Counted from the first letter of the stretch, positions 1-9,202 are shown. The stretch: DNA of 64,000 bases from Amoebidium appalachense (GCA_963693365.1 CAVNZM010000010.1:7440001-7504000), one strand, 5' to 3'. Notes: generated by a model from the sequence alone, not told the origin. Made by a program: numbers and translations.

Positions 1-1
1 C

Positions 2-793
2 TACATCAAGGACATCATCACCGACTTCAACCTGGTCGATGCCAAGCCTAAGGCAACCCCTATTCCCGTGGGCACCATCATCAACGAGACCTCCCTCTCA
101 TCCCTGACCACCACCGTCCCCTACCGTGAACTCCTCGGCCGTCTGCTGTGGGTTGCTCGGTGCTCCCGGCCTGACATCTCGTATGCCATTGGCTACCTCG
201 GCCGATTCAGCTCCAAGCCCACCAAGACTGCCTGGGAGCTTCTCCTCCGTGTCGTTCGTTACCTGCTCGGCACCATCAACCTCGGCCTCTACTACAAGAA
301 GAAGGCCCCCAACAGCAAGGTGCCCATCCTTGAGTGCTACTCGGATTCTGACTTTGCTGGTTGCCCCACCACCCGTCGTTCCACGTCTGGGTACGTCATC
401 CTCCTCGAAGGCTCCCCCGTCACCTACCACTCCAAGCTGCAGACGATCACTGCAACTTCCACCTGTGAGGCCGAGCTCCTGGCCCTCAATGCTGCCGTGC
501 AAGATGTTGTCTGGCACCGTGATCTACTAAAGGAGCTGGGCTACCCCATGACCGAGCCCACCCCAGTGTACTGTGACAATCAGTCCACCATTGCTCTGGT
601 CCACTCCAACACCATCAAGCACCGGACCAAGCACATTGCCGTTCGTTACTTCAACACCAAGGACTACATCAACAGTGGGGACGTCACTGTCACCTACATC
701 GACACCAAGAAGAACCTGGCCGACACCTTCACCAAGCCTCTGGCTGGTCCGGCCCACGACACACACCGTGCCAACCTCAGTCTCCGTGACTGA
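2..793 (+). CDS. Ty1/copia pol polyprotein, C-terminal part (RT end and RNase H), partial
   Basis: The frame is open from base 2 and stops at 793; the N-terminal gag-protease-integrase-RT part lies outside the window. The visible part runs from the end of reverse transcriptase through the copia block around SRPDISYAIGYLGRF into RNase H. RNase H landmarks are the first acidic residue in SDSDFAGC, the strand TRRSTSGYV, a conserved Glu in STCEAELLAL, DNQSTIAL, and the closing KNLADTFTKPL seen at the end of most copia pols. Codons are strongly C-ending and the frame is undamaged, so this element was recently active. It is followed by a 0.7-kb 3' region and an LTR, as expected for a copia element on the plus strand. 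Confidence 0.95.
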   Translation, partial: YIKDIITDFNLVDAKPKATPIPVGTIINETSLSSLTTTVPYRELLGRLLWVARCSRPDISYAIGYLGRFSSKPTKTAWELLLRVVRYLLGTINLGLYYKKKAPNSKVPILECYSDSDFAGCPTTRRSTSGYVILLEGSPVTYHSKLQTITATSTCEAELLALNAAVQDVVWHRDLLKELGYPMTEPTPVYCDNQSTIALVHSNTIKHRTKHIAVRYFNTKDYINSGDVTVTYIDTKKNLADTFTKPLAGPAHDTHRANLSLRD

Positions 794-1037
794 CCCGTGC
801 ACTGGTGTTCATCATCGAGTGGTTTCTGAGTAGGTTGGGGCCCAGGACAGCAGTTGACACACCTACGGTGATCAAGATGCCTCCCAACGAAAGTCTACTA
901 CTCCTCATCGTTTCTCTTCATCAGTGGGGACTCAGTCTTACATCGTCATATGTGTGCATCTTCAGTGGGGATTATTCTCCACCATCCGTCGTTTATTTAT
1001 ATTCATATCCCACCATATATATTGGTTTTCTTCTATA

Positions 1038-1233
1038 TTCGACTTTATATATATGTCGAACTGGGATGGCGTCCCAGTATAAATAATTATCTATAGCCAT
1101 GACGTGCTGGTTGACTGCCAGTCTAAACCTAGTCCACGGGATGCACCTTCCCCGTGTCTTAACTGGTTGACCACCAGTCTATAAATCAGTCCACAAGATG
1201 TTCATGCCTTGTGTTTACCTGGGTGGTCCCCAG
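1038..1233 (+). repeat. Array of seven short hairpins with covarying stems
   Basis: Seven inverted repeats follow one another: TTCGAC/GTCGAA (1038-1060), ACTGGGA/TCCCAGT (1060-1078), CTGG/CCAG (1107-1121), CACGGG/CCCGTG (1135-1156), ACTGGT/ACCAGT (1162-1178), CACAAG/CTTGTG (1192-1213), CTGGG/CCCAG (1219-1233). The CTGG-type hairpins are each followed by a TATAAA- or TAAACC-like sequence and alternate with CAC...GTG hairpins. Stem sequences differ but pairing is kept. Confidence 0.6.
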
Positions 1234-1502
1234 TATAAACCATTAGCCACCAACACGTCACACATACACTAGTGTTTCCTCTCTATATATATCTATCGAC
1301 GATAACCACCATGATTTATTGTTCCGAGTCTTCAGAGGCAACCGTCGTTGTGTGCCTCTTCAGTTTTGATTCTCTCCTTCCCACCTCAAGGATCTTCGGT
1401 TTGCATCCTCGAGTGGGGAAACTTGAGTGTGACGGCCCCCCTCCTGTGTTTGGACCTCATCTACCGTCACATCAACAGACACGAGAACACAAACTTCAAC
1501 CC

Positions 1503-1514
1503 CTTGAGTGGGGA
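1503..1514 (+). promoter_or_regulatory. Polypurine tract of the copia element
   Basis: The stretch CTTGAGTGGGGA sits directly before the LTR start TGTTGGAATA. This is the expected place for the plus-strand primer of an LTR retrotransposon. Confidence 0.7.
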
Positions 1515-1607
1515 TGTTGGAATACGTCACCATGTATGACAGCAAGAGCCTTGAAGTATGTATGTGTCTTAGCTTGTTTGTATTCGTGTCTGCTTTCCTT
1601 CTTTGTG

Positions 1608-1668
<61 letters not shown>

Positions 1669-2379
1669 CCCCCCCCCCCCCCGTATCTCTCTCTCCCTCG
1701 TTTCTGTGGGCACAGATATCTGTAGATCTGTGCACACCTGGCTCTCTTGCCTGATAAGAACTTATTGTGTTTTTATTTCTGTTTGCTCTCCTCTGTTTAT
1801 CTGAGAGGTAGCGTGATTGGCTAGCCTCACTCGTTGTCTTTCCTTTATTTCAAAATGGCTTAGTTTTGTTCTCAAAAGGATGGCTCGCCAATAGTCGCGA
1901 GCGAGTACATCTGTAGATCGTGTTGTGCATTCCTGTCTGTTAATATATGTGTGTTGTGATTGGACAATAGATATATATGGAATTCGGTTTATTGCAAAGT
2001 GTCTTCACTTTGAGAGTGTCGACTTTTAGGAAATATATGTATTTAAATAAGTTTCTTTATAGAGACGAACATAAATATATATGTGAGTTAATAGTAGTGA
2101 CTAGATGTATAATTACTTAATTTATTTAAGTAAGAGTTTCTACACTTTAGTTTAATCGGAAGTTGGAATGCGTATGCTCTGTCGGAATGTGTTTTTCTAT
2201 CTTCTGATAGAACCGATTGGTTCTCCCTCTTTAGTTGTGATAAGGTGATAAGTCGCAAGTACAAAAGGAACCGAGAGCACAATAAAGAATCAGTTGTTGT
2301 TTGAAATCTTTCAATGTCTCGTGAACAACTCCGATTGCCCTCTCATTAATGTGTTAGTCGTGTTTTACATGACACCTCT
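1515..2379 (+). repeat. Copia 3' LTR, left part (interrupted by the viral element)
   Basis: It begins with TGTTGGAATA, a typical copia LTR start. It contains (CT)n/poly-C tracts at about 1615-1682 and an AATAAA at 2281-2286. At 2379 it breaks off into the viral terminal repeat and resumes at 41963. Apart from length differences in the CT/C tracts and scattered substitutions it matches the intact LTR at 45087-46036, so the whole LTR would be about 0.9 kb. Confidence 0.9.
2375..2379. repeat. Target-site duplication of the viral element, left copy
   Basis: CCTCT lies immediately before the left terminal repeat. The same five bases follow the right terminal repeat at 41963-41967, and the intact LTR at 45087-46036 has a single CCTCT at this point. 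Confidence 0.9.
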
Positions 2380-2609
2380 ACTACAATAAGGGTCTCATTT
2401 CCGTGCTTTGTCTCCCGGGACAGAGGGGTCGCGGCTCGTGTATTTGTCCTTATACGGATTTTGATTGGCTGCCCGGTGGCTTACGGGCCATGCCTGCCGG
2501 TACAGGGCCGGCTGGGCCGGGCCAGGGGCACATATGTGCACTGGAGCTGTTAGCTGGCGGTGCGGGCCGGACCGGCCCACTGTGCACGTGTGGGTGTACC
2601 TGCACGTGT
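2380..2609 (+). repeat. Left terminal inverted repeat of the viral element
   Basis: 230 bp, reverse-complementary to 41734-41962 with one single-base length difference (around the GCCTGCCGG/GCTGCCGG position) and very few substitutions. It is GC-rich, with several CACGTG-like and GGCC palindromes. The near identity implies a recent insertion or homogenised ends. Confidence 0.95.
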
Positions 2610-3159
2610 TGTGCAATATTAATTTTAACAAGAATAATTGAAGGGATGAAAAAAAAACATGGAGAACATGCATGTGTACACGTATTAATGATACCAACTA
2701 GTCTGTATACATGTACATATACATGTACGTGCCTGGCGCACGTGCTGGAAACTTCTTTGAATAGCCTAGGAAAAGCCGTCCCAAAGCCCTAAGCCGCCGT
2801 GGGAATAGAAAAGAAAATAAAGAAAACAGCAGAATGCCGCGGAAAGCCACGGCGAAACCGCAAAGGCTTTCCAGAAACCGTGTACGAAGCCAGTGTATAC
2901 GTAAACAAAGCCACTTCGCGAATTCGAAGTGCTGATTCAAAAAAATTTGGACCCGCGCGTTCCGATTGGTGGACCTAAATTTAAGCTGTACCCTATTGGT
3001 CAAAAACGCACCGCGAAGAATGTTTCCATCGGTGTCGCGAGTGTACATGTGGCAGCGAACCGGCCATGACCGTCTTTTCCAGATGGTCATGGACCCGGCG
3101 AAAGAAAACTATATAAGCAGCCTCACCGGTCACTTCTTTCACCACCTGCAAGCATCCAA
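2610..3159 (+). promoter_or_regulatory. Left subterminal promoter with paired CCAAT boxes and TATA box
   Basis: Inverted CCAAT boxes (ATTGG) occur at 2965-2969 and 2995-2999 and a TATATAAG at 3110-3117. The block from the first ATTGG through AACGCACCGCG near 3013 reappears in inverted orientation upstream of the DNA polymerase gene at 41518-41586. The sequence CGTGCCTGGCGCACGTG near 2728-2745 is also mirrored near 41660-41690. The outermost rightward gene begins at 3160, or from the later ATG at 3227. Confidence 0.7.
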
Positions 3160-4101
3160 ATGCAAAGCGAAAGCTCTGTACACATCTACACCTCCATCTA
3201 CTTCTACCCTCCTTCACAAACCAACCATGAAGCCCGCCACCAGCAAGACTTCCGCCGTGCCAAGGGCGCCGGGCAAGACAAAGAAAACAAGCTTCCTCCT
3301 CCACTCAAGCCCATCAACCCCAACATCACCACCAGCACCAAGATGACCGTCGCCGGGATTCCTAACCGGGTGTGGCTGGGCCGTGTCACCAACAAGGCCA
3401 GCTACAGCGCCGTGTACATCCTCAGCAAGCACATCTTTGAGACCGAAGATGAGATGGTGCTGGAAAACACCAACTTCAACGCCCTCCGCATCAAGAGCGA
3501 CAAAGCCACCATCGGCCAGTGCCGCCTCCTTGCTTCCCTGCACACGGCCCTTCTCAACATCCCCCCTGCTGTGATCCGCAAGGCCCAGGCCGTACACGGC
3601 TTCCTCAGGGACGGTGTAGACCTGAACACCGTGCGCACCACCACCCCTGCCGTGTGGAGCAGTCAGTGGGAGGAGGGCATGTCTGCTGCATTGGGCGCGG
3701 ATCCCGTCACAGGTGAAGAGGTCCTGGACAACCTGGACGGCGGGGGCTTCAACATCACCATGGACTGGCCCTACAAGAGCGATGATGTCGTGATCCTGCT
3801 CAACAAGAACCACATCACCAAGGACCAGTACAGCAAGATCCTTGTGGACGCCAACAGCGGCAAGAAGGTGTACGGCCACGTTACGTTTGCTCTTACTGGT
3901 GTGATCTATTCTGTTCTGAATGCCACTGTGCGTGCAAAGCTAGAAGTTAGAAGGATTGAGATGTGGAATGAAGATGCTAGTATGTATGAACAAAACCAGC
4001 CCGATGAGTATGCTCTTGAGACTCTGAAGAGGGCCGGGAGCCCCTATCCGTTCACTGATGCCCCGGCTGGGGAAAGCACCCCTAAGAAACGCAAGATGTG
4101 A
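3160..4101 (+). CDS. Unknown protein with C-terminal nuclear-localisation-like motif
   Basis: A 313-residue frame that I do not recognise. From Met62 (base 3343) onward it looks like a folded domain (VWLGRVTNKASYSAVYIL...). It ends with PKKRKM, a classical basic nuclear-localisation type of signal. The N-terminal 60 codons look less like protein. A second ATG at 3227, in a good context, opens another frame reading a basic KTSAVPRAPGKTKKTS segment that stops at 3346. A one-frame shift near 3290-3300 may therefore separate the true start at 3227 from the body. The TATA box at 3110 fits either start. AATAAA at 4209-4214 is a plausible polyadenylation signal. As the first gene at the left end under the shared promoter, it may be early or regulatory; that is inference. 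Confidence 0.7.
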   Translation: MQSESSVHIYTSIYFYPPSQTNHEARHQQDFRRAKGAGQDKENKLPPPLKPINPNITTSTKMTVAGIPNRVWLGRVTNKASYSAVYILSKHIFETEDEMVLENTNFNALRIKSDKATIGQCRLLASLHTALLNIPPAVIRKAQAVHGFLRDGVDLNTVRTTTPAVWSSQWEEGMSAALGADPVTGEEVLDNLDGGGFNITMDWPYKSDDVVILLNKNHITKDQYSKILVDANSGKKVYGHVTFALTGVIYSVLNATVRAKLEVRRIEMWNEDASMYEQNQPDEYALETLKRAGSPYPFTDAPAGESTPKKRKM

Positions 4102-4606
4102 GGAGGGAGATTGAGGGGAGGGGAGGGGTACGAATAGGAGCAGGCTTTGTGTGTGTGTGTGTGTTAGATGGCCATCTTAGGCCGAAAGTTTTGTAAATAC
4201 CGTTTATAAATAAAAGAAAAAAACAACAACAATTCCGTTGAATGCAAGTAACATGCAAGATGCCTAAGTGCCCGTACACGTGTGCACGTGCATGCTGTGT
4301 TTCTTTTCGTTGTTTTTTTCGTTTTTTTCTTTTTTTACGTGAAGGGGGGGGGGGGAAAGGGGGAAGATGCCTGCATTTGTTTTTTTCGTTTTTTTGTGTG
4401 AGGAGAAGGGGACGGGGGGGGGGGGGGGGGGGAAGTTGTCATGGCACAAGAAGACACAAGACTTATTATTTTATTTCTTTTAAAGGGGAAAAAAACATAA
4501 GTACACACTCTTATATGCAGAGATCCTGTCTCTGCAAAAAAGCTTAAGTTTACAACCGATTATCATAAAGAGATCCTGTCTCAGAAAATACAGTCTGCTC
4601 TCTTTC
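4102..4606. other. Intergenic region between convergent viral genes
   Basis: It holds the AATAAA of the gene ending at 4101, a short GT run, poly-T stretches, and poly-G tracts at about 4345-4355 and 4415-4432. AGATCCTGTCTC occurs twice (4521-4532, 4571-4582). I see no gene here. Confidence 0.6.
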
Positions 4607-5878
4607 CTAACGGTAGTGATAGTTGTTTCCCCCGATGAAGTCGACAATGTGCATCTTCACACCGAGAGCCTGCATGCGGGTCTTGGGAGTCTTGGGGATC
4701 TGTTGGGGGGAAGGTAGAGAGGAGAGACGATCAACGGGGACGGGAGGGGGAGAAGAGGGGATGTCTAGAGGCTGCAGCGGAGAGAAGGTGAGACCACCAA
4801 CCGTAGAGGGGGGAGGACGAACAGGGGTGGGAGGGATGGGAGGTTGGGGATCAGAAGGGGCATTGCCAAGCAGGGGACAGATCACGTCAAAAAACAGAGC
4901 ACGCTCGTGCTCCTTCTTCCTGCCCACTAGTTCTTCTGCCTTTTTTAGCGCCCTGCACTCAATCTCCGCCTCAATGTGCGCACGAGTATCCACCACCTCG
5001 TCTTTCCACGTCCATGCCATGACGAAGATGTTGTCGAAACCCGTCTGCTTCGTGTCCGTGATAGCGTAGTCGTGGAGGGTGCACACGGTCTCGGCAAACA
5101 TTTGCACCGTCATGGGGGAGAAGAGTTCATATACGTATCCGGTGTGATTGCTGGCATGGAGGGCGCGGTAAAATAGGGCAATGGTGTTGATGATGGTGGC
5201 CACGTACTTGCTGACCGCAGAGGAATGAGGGCGGAGAGTGGTGGCAGACGACTGGTGGGGTGTGATGCTGGCAAGATCGGCTCGAAGGTCTCCAATGGCG
5301 TTGTAGTTCGCGATAAGCACACTCTTCAACACTGCAAGACGACCGTGGGTGTCGGCGTGGATGCCGTCGGCGCCCGAAGGGTTTTCCCAATCCCCGCGCG
5401 CAAGAAGGTGGGAAGGCACCCCCTCGAACCGGGACAGATGGGCCATGCTCTGCACCATCTGATCGAACGCCATGGCAACTTGTCTGCGTTCCCAAGTGCC
5501 CAGCTTACCGGTTTGGAGAGCAGTGATGATGGGAAGACTGGTTTGCCTGCGGGGATCTGTATCTTCTGTGACCGTGGCGTCGCCGTAAACATACTGAAGG
5601 GCCAACAGGTGAGAGGTGTGCAGTGAAAACGTAGGGATGTTGAGGTTGAAATCGAAAATATGCGGGTTTTCGGCGAACAAGAAGGTGGGAGGATGGTTGA
5701 AAAAAGGACGGTCCGGGGAATAGGTGACAGGGGCAAGGCTGATCATGGGAGAAAGCACAATGTTTCTGTTAAGACCACCAGGATTCACAACATAGTTATG
5801 GTTGGGTTTGGCTCTTGGGATGGAGGAGTTCAATAGGCCTCCTAGGGTAGTATCAGCAAGAAGGGCAAGCATTGACAT
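4607..5878 (-). CDS. Unknown 423-residue protein with proline-rich tail
   Basis: A long frame on the minus strand, starting MSMLALLADTT; I do not recognise the family. Residues 1 to about 310 look globular. About 330-405 are rich in Pro and Ser. The last residues, MHIVDFIGGNNYHYR, form a compact conserved-looking tail; the small protein at 16621-16842 also ends in a Gly-Asn-Tyr-rich tail (GGGNYYRNYL), so the two may share a capsid-binding or processing role (inference). The start is supported by TATA-like TTTATAG on the opposite strand near 5995. The frame is undamaged. Confidence 0.7.
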   Translation of the reverse strand: MSMLALLADTTLGGLLNSSIPRAKPNHNYVVNPGGLNRNIVLSPMISLAPVTYSPDRPFFNHPPTFLFAENPHIFDFNLNIPTFSLHTSHLLALQYVYGDATVTEDTDPRRQTSLPIITALQTGKLGTWERRQVAMAFDQMVQSMAHLSRFEGVPSHLLARGDWENPSGADGIHADTHGRLAVLKSVLIANYNAIGDLRADLASITPHQSSATTLRPHSSAVSKYVATIINTIALFYRALHASNHTGYVYELFSPMTVQMFAETVCTLHDYAITDTKQTGFDNIFVMAWTWKDEVVDTRAHIEAEIECRALKKAEELVGRKKEHERALFFDVICPLLGNAPSDPQPPIPPTPVRPPPSTVGGLTFSPLQPLDIPSSPPPVPVDRLSSLPSPQQIPKTPKTRMQALGVKMHIVDFIGGNNYHYR

Positions 5879-6514
5879 TTTTTTTCGTTTCTCCTGTTCT
5901 GTTTTTTTTTAGTGGGGATTGCAAGGAAAGTGAGAGTTTAACTGAGGGAGAAAAGAGAGAAAAGTAGTCGGGAAAAAAAAAAGGAAACGAACAGTTTATA
6001 GAAAATGGAACCGTGTCAATCCAGTCTTACAACGATCGCCCGCCGCGACCAATAGGATCACGTAGATGGCGAAGCAACCCCCCCCCCCCCCCAAATGCAT
6101 CGCTTCTCGATTGGCTCACTAGGCTGCTCGAAAGTTTCGTACACACAATGAAGAAAAAAGGAAGGGGAGAAAAAAAAGGGGGGGGGGGGGGAGGGGGGAA
6201 GGGAGGAGTCCACAAATTAATAACATGAACATCCAGGACGCCAGAACATGCTTGTTCGTAGGGAAAAAAAACGTAAACAGAGACCATTTATTGAGTCCAG
6301 TCTTGGATGTTGTTTCTCAGGAATTTCCAGTGTGCCAAAACGCGGCGCCATTGGTTACATATCAGGACAGGTATGGACGAATCTGAAATAGTAGCCATAT
6401 AAGGCAAGACCAAAGTCAGATACGGCCAGCCGCCGTACGTCCCGACTCCCGACATGTGTGCACCGAACGTGATGACGATCACGGGGTTTCTAGTCTCGAG
6501 TCAGAAAAAAAGAA
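5879..6514. promoter_or_regulatory. Divergent promoter region between two viral genes
   Basis: No gene is seen. It contains a CCAAT box near 6050 (GACCAATAGG), an inverted one near 6111 (GATTGGCTC) and the string GCTGCTCGAAA near 6123-6133. All three also occur in the polymerase promoter around 41530-41590. TATA-like sequences lie near 5995 (for the leftward gene) and CATATAAGG near 6397 (for the rightward gene at 6515). A poly-C run at about 6079-6092 and poly-G at 6179-6198 break it up. Confidence 0.55.
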
Positions 6515-7210
6515 ATGGCTTGCTTCAGTGAAGATTGGATAGATGCAACGCAGCGTAGTGTGATGGAGACTCGGATGGCCAATGATGGGGGCCCCCTCAC
6601 GGCCATAGTGGTATGCCCAGGCCTAGGGATGCATACACTAGTCAGACAGGCAAACACCATAGCTGCAGGCACAATCAGAATCCTCAATGAACCACAAGTG
6701 TTCGCAGCATTGCGCGCGCAGATCACACAGAGATTCCAAGATCAGTTGGAAAACGGCATGTTGGCGGAGATAGAAACGTGTGGGCTTTCACGTGAGCAGG
6801 CCATGGCCCTGCTTGGCGAGAGGCGTGTGGACGAGAGGGACCCCGGCGCGCTCACACGCATTCAACTGGTGCAAGATCACCTGCGCACCCTACCCCATTT
6901 CAACATGAGGGTGGGGAAGGTGGAGGAAGCGCTGGTGTTTCTGGATGGAGGGGCCATGTTTAACGCGTACGAGACCATGTACGGCAACGGGCCCACAGTG
7001 GCCGTCCCGTTCGTGCGACTGACGCCGCCTGCCACCAGCCATGCCGCGACCGATGTATGTATCCCTGCGCGTGACTTTGTCACGGCCACTCTTCCCCACC
7101 CAACGAACGGGGTGTGTGGGAAACGGATCAGATCCTCGAGCAGGTGCAATGCAGCCGGCACGGTCCTATTCGAAACTGCAACCTGTCTGCATGCGGTGGT
7201 TACATCATGA
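6515..7210 (+). CDS. Unknown viral protein, probably frameshifted near its C-terminus
   Basis: 231 residues from MACFSEDWIDATQ. The first 195 residues look like a compact, mostly helical protein; I do not recognise it. Coding character moves to another frame between about 7075 and 7210. The overlapping frame is open from 7075 and runs to 7461 with sensible composition (for example PLATITTEPDGEYTEMDL), while the end of this frame (RIRSSSRCNAAG) looks less natural. One protein of about 315 residues is the likely ancestral state. TATA-like CATATAAGG lies about 120 bp upstream. It is transcribed away from the gene at 4607-5878. Confidence 0.6.
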   Translation: MACFSEDWIDATQRSVMETRMANDGGPLTAIVVCPGLGMHTLVRQANTIAAGTIRILNEPQVFAALRAQITQRFQDQLENGMLAEIETCGLSREQAMALLGERRVDERDPGALTRIQLVQDHLRTLPHFNMRVGKVEEALVFLDGGAMFNAYETMYGNGPTVAVPFVRLTPPATSHAATDVCIPARDFVTATLPHPTNGVCGKRIRSSSRCNAAGTVLFETATCLHAVVTS

Positions 7211-7461
7211 TGATGTACACGTGCAGACAGGCGAGATGTTGGCTGACGGCTACGGCTCTTTTTGCGCAGGGAAAAGTGAAGCGCACGTTCGGCAAAGCCC
7301 CACTGGCTACCATCACCACAGAGCCAGACGGCGAATACACGGAGATGGATCTGCACGACGTGGATCTTTGGCACGGCAGGTTGGGCCACGACGAGTTTGT
7401 CTTGGACAGAATGTGCAAGTGCCACATGCCCAAGCCTAATGGTGTACATAAGCATTGGTAG
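7075..7461 (+). CDS. Probable C-terminal continuation of the preceding gene in another frame
   Basis: The frame is open from 7075 to the stop at 7461 and has no ATG at its start, so it is best read as the continuation of the gene starting at 6515 after a one-frame shift. The part after about 7200 contains CRQARCWLTATALF and a tail with Cys and His (RMCKCHMPKPNGVHKHW). No family recognised. An intron is a possible alternative explanation. Confidence 0.45.
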   Translation, partial: LCHGHSSPPNERGVWETDQILEQVQCSRHGPIRNCNLSACGGYIMMMYTCRQARCWLTATALFAQGKVKRTFGKAPLATITTEPDGEYTEMDLHDVDLWHGRLGHDEFVLDRMCKCHMPKPNGVHKHW

Positions 7462-7557
7462 TTGGTGGGGAGGGGGGAGGGGGAGGGGGGGGGGGGTGCA
7501 TGTCTTTAGGGAGATGCATGTACATGTTTTTTTTCTCATTTTTTCGTGTGTGTGTGT

Positions 7558-7601
<44 letters not shown>

Positions 7602-7612
7602 TATTTGAACAT
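7462..7612. repeat. Poly-G tracts between convergent genes
   Basis: G runs at about 7465-7496 and an uninterrupted run of roughly 45 G at 7558-7602, with a short GT run before it. These are common in this genome and are probable sites of length polymorphism. Confidence 0.8.
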
Positions 7613-8275
7613 CTACCACTTCACTTTAACAATGTTAGGTGGCTGCGCGGGCGGCCAGAAATACGAGTGTGCACCTGTGGTGTTGTAGTTACCCATGCCC
7701 CCGGTTCCAAAGGTTGCACTTGTGCCGTTTTTCAGAGTCACCAAACCGCTAGTCCCCGTCCCCCATGGCTTACCACCCACGTACACTTGCGCACCCCCTG
7801 TCCCCCCTCCGTTCCACTCATAGGAAGGCTTGGTGGGTCTGCTGCTACCACTGGGACTCCCTAGATAGTTCTTTACACCGTTAAGGGCATAATTTCCCGT
7901 CTCCCTGGTGATGTTTTTTAGCCCCCTCCACCCACTGCTTGCGCCACCCTGCACTCCATCAGCCACGCTGGATGCCACACGTTTGCCCCCGCTCAATGCC
8001 ATGTTCCCCACCGCCCTTGCTCCCCCCTTGAGCCCCTGCCACGCTGCACCCCCTGCTTCCCCTGCCCTCTCAGCCGCATAGTTGCCCATGGCACGTGCCA
8101 TGTCCCCCTTGTGCTTCCACGCATAGTACCCCCCTGCACCCAAGGCCACACCCCCTGCCAATGGCCCCACCCATTTTGCCACCTCTGCCCCACGGTTCTC
8201 GTTCTGCACGTAAATGACCCTAGGTCCCTCCTTCCGGTTTGTGCCTATTCCCATGGTGTTATAGTATACATACAT
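7613..8275 (-). CDS. Glycine/alanine-rich membrane-active or minor virion protein
   Basis: 220 residues; Met7 (MGIGTN) is an alternative start. A hydrophobic Gly/Ala segment lies near residues 36-52 (GPLAGGVALGAGGYYAWKHK). It is followed by about 90 residues of amphipathic Gly/Ala/Arg repeats of the type WQGLKGGARAVGNMAL and WRGLKNITRETGNYAL, and a Gly/Thr/Trp-rich tail. Small amphipathic proteins of this kind in adenovirus-like and Polinton-like viruses act as minor capsid or membrane-lytic proteins. That role is inferred from composition only; no family is recognised. Confidence 0.65.
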   Translation of the reverse strand: MYVYYNTMGIGTNRKEGPRVIYVQNENRGAEVAKWVGPLAGGVALGAGGYYAWKHKGDMARAMGNYAAERAGEAGGAAWQGLKGGARAVGNMALSGGKRVASSVADGVQGGASSGWRGLKNITRETGNYALNGVKNYLGSPSGSSRPTKPSYEWNGGGTGGAQVYVGGKPWGTGTSGLVTLKNGTSATFGTGGMGNYNTTGAHSYFWPPAQPPNIVKVKW

Positions 8276-8294
8276 GCCACATTATTTTTTATTG

Positions 8295-8537
8295 TCAAAG
8301 CCTGTTCAGTGCGTGCTTGGCGGCTGAAAAGAAGGGGACGTGTTGCCCCGCAGATCCTGCTTGATTGATGGGCCTGAGGTAGGGAGGGTGGCGGGTACCG
8401 CTAGGACAGATCTTTTCAGCCAACGAGTGGCTCATGGCTTCCAGGCCATAATAGGAAATGTCTGTCTGGGCGGCATTCTGCGCGCGGGCCGTGATGGGCA
8501 AAAACTGGTCGTTCACGGCAGTATAGTAGGCAGCCAT
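8295..8537 (-). CDS. Small unknown viral protein (80 residues)
   Basis: Starts MAAYYTAVNDQFLPITARAQ. It sits between the Gly/Ala-rich gene and the adenine methyltransferase on the same strand with short gaps, consistent with an ordered leftward gene block. Family not recognised. Confidence 0.55.
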   Translation of the reverse strand: MAAYYTAVNDQFLPITARAQNAAQTDISYYGLEAMSHSLAEKICPSGTRHPPYLRPINQAGSAGQHVPFFSAAKHALNRL

Positions 8538-8571
8538 GTTTTATTAGAGTATACACATTTTTTTTGTTTGT

Positions 8572-9102
8572 TTAAATCACAAGCTTCTGTTTGCGGGGAT
8601 TGGGAGGGTGGGGATCCCAACTCACTACACGTGGCCCGCCCACCCCTTGCTTCTCTGTAAACAGTGCCAGGCACACCCCCTCGGGGCACGGCCTATCAAA
8701 CCCCTCATACCGCAATCTACCCCGTACGATCCTTATCTCATTAGCATGTTTGAACAGCAAATCATGAAACCACCGGGTTTCGGTTCTAGCAGGTACCAAC
8801 ATCACTGTTTTCTTGCCCATGGTGCGCGCCAGCTCAATGGCACGCCTAAGAAACGGTTCAATGGTGAGGAAAGGTGGGTTGATGTAGTTGACTTGCGTGT
8901 CTGAAAACACCGTGTCATTGGTGAGCGCGTTGGGGCTCTTCCCCTCCACATAATCAATGGGGCACGGGTCAGTCAATGGTCCGAACTCGGCGGTGAGCGT
9001 GTCCAACAGCCAGGCCGGTGTCTGCACCTCATCCGTGTCCACCCCCTCCCTCCTCTTTTTGGTGGTGACGGCATACACATGGCTTACGGATCCCAAACCC
9101 AT
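8572..9102 (-). CDS. DNA N6-adenine methyltransferase, phage Dam type
   Basis: 176 residues. After a short lead comes DEVQTPAWLLDTLTAEFGPLTDPCP, the typical opening of phage-type DNA adenine methyltransferases. The catalytic NPPF motif follows at about 74-77 (YINPPF), then a helix-strand segment with VMLVPARTETRWFHD and a late FDRPCPEGVCLALF strand. It should transfer a methyl group from S-adenosylmethionine to adenine in DNA. In a virus that also has a cytosine methyltransferase (34411-35307) it may mark viral DNA or shield it from host nucleases (inference). The frame is intact and the length is usual for the family. Confidence 0.85.
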   Translation of the reverse strand: MGLGSVSHVYAVTTKKRREGVDTDEVQTPAWLLDTLTAEFGPLTDPCPIDYVEGKSPNALTNDTVFSDTQVNYINPPFLTIEPFLRRAIELARTMGKKTVMLVPARTETRWFHDLLFKHANEIRIVRGRLRYEGFDRPCPEGVCLALFTEKQGVGGPRVVSWDPHPPNPRKQKLVI

Positions 9103-9162
9103 GGTGGGCCGCCCCTATACTCCACGCAGCACAAAAATTCAATTTGGTGCCACGGCTTTAAA

Positions 9163-9193
<31 letters not shown>

Positions 9194-9202
9194 GATTAAT
9201 TT
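9103..9202. repeat. (GCC)n run and TGGCCA-rich segment
   Basis: About ten GCC units at 9163-9190 are followed by TGGCCACATGGCCACAT-type repeats (about 9210-9270, inside the overlapping integrase tail frame). A similar pair, ACTGGCCAAGTGGC near 33210-33260 followed by a GCC/GGC run at 33289-33312, lies after another viral gene. They may be shared 3'-end structures. Confidence 0.5.

Larger units (their letters stand above)
794..1514 (+). other. Copia 3' internal region: repeated polypurine-like motifs and hairpins
   Basis: This lies between the pol stop and the LTR. I see no protein-coding gene in it. The nonamer AGTGGGGA, with one variable base before it, occurs at about 922-930, 963-971, 1411-1419 and 1506-1514. 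Only the last abuts the LTR and should be the working polypurine tract. Positions 1038-1233 hold a run of small inverted repeats, listed separately. Confidence 0.6.

Noticed and set aside
805-1086. Small open frame after copia pol
   Set aside because: It has no protein character and overlaps the polypurine-like motifs and hairpins of the 3' region.
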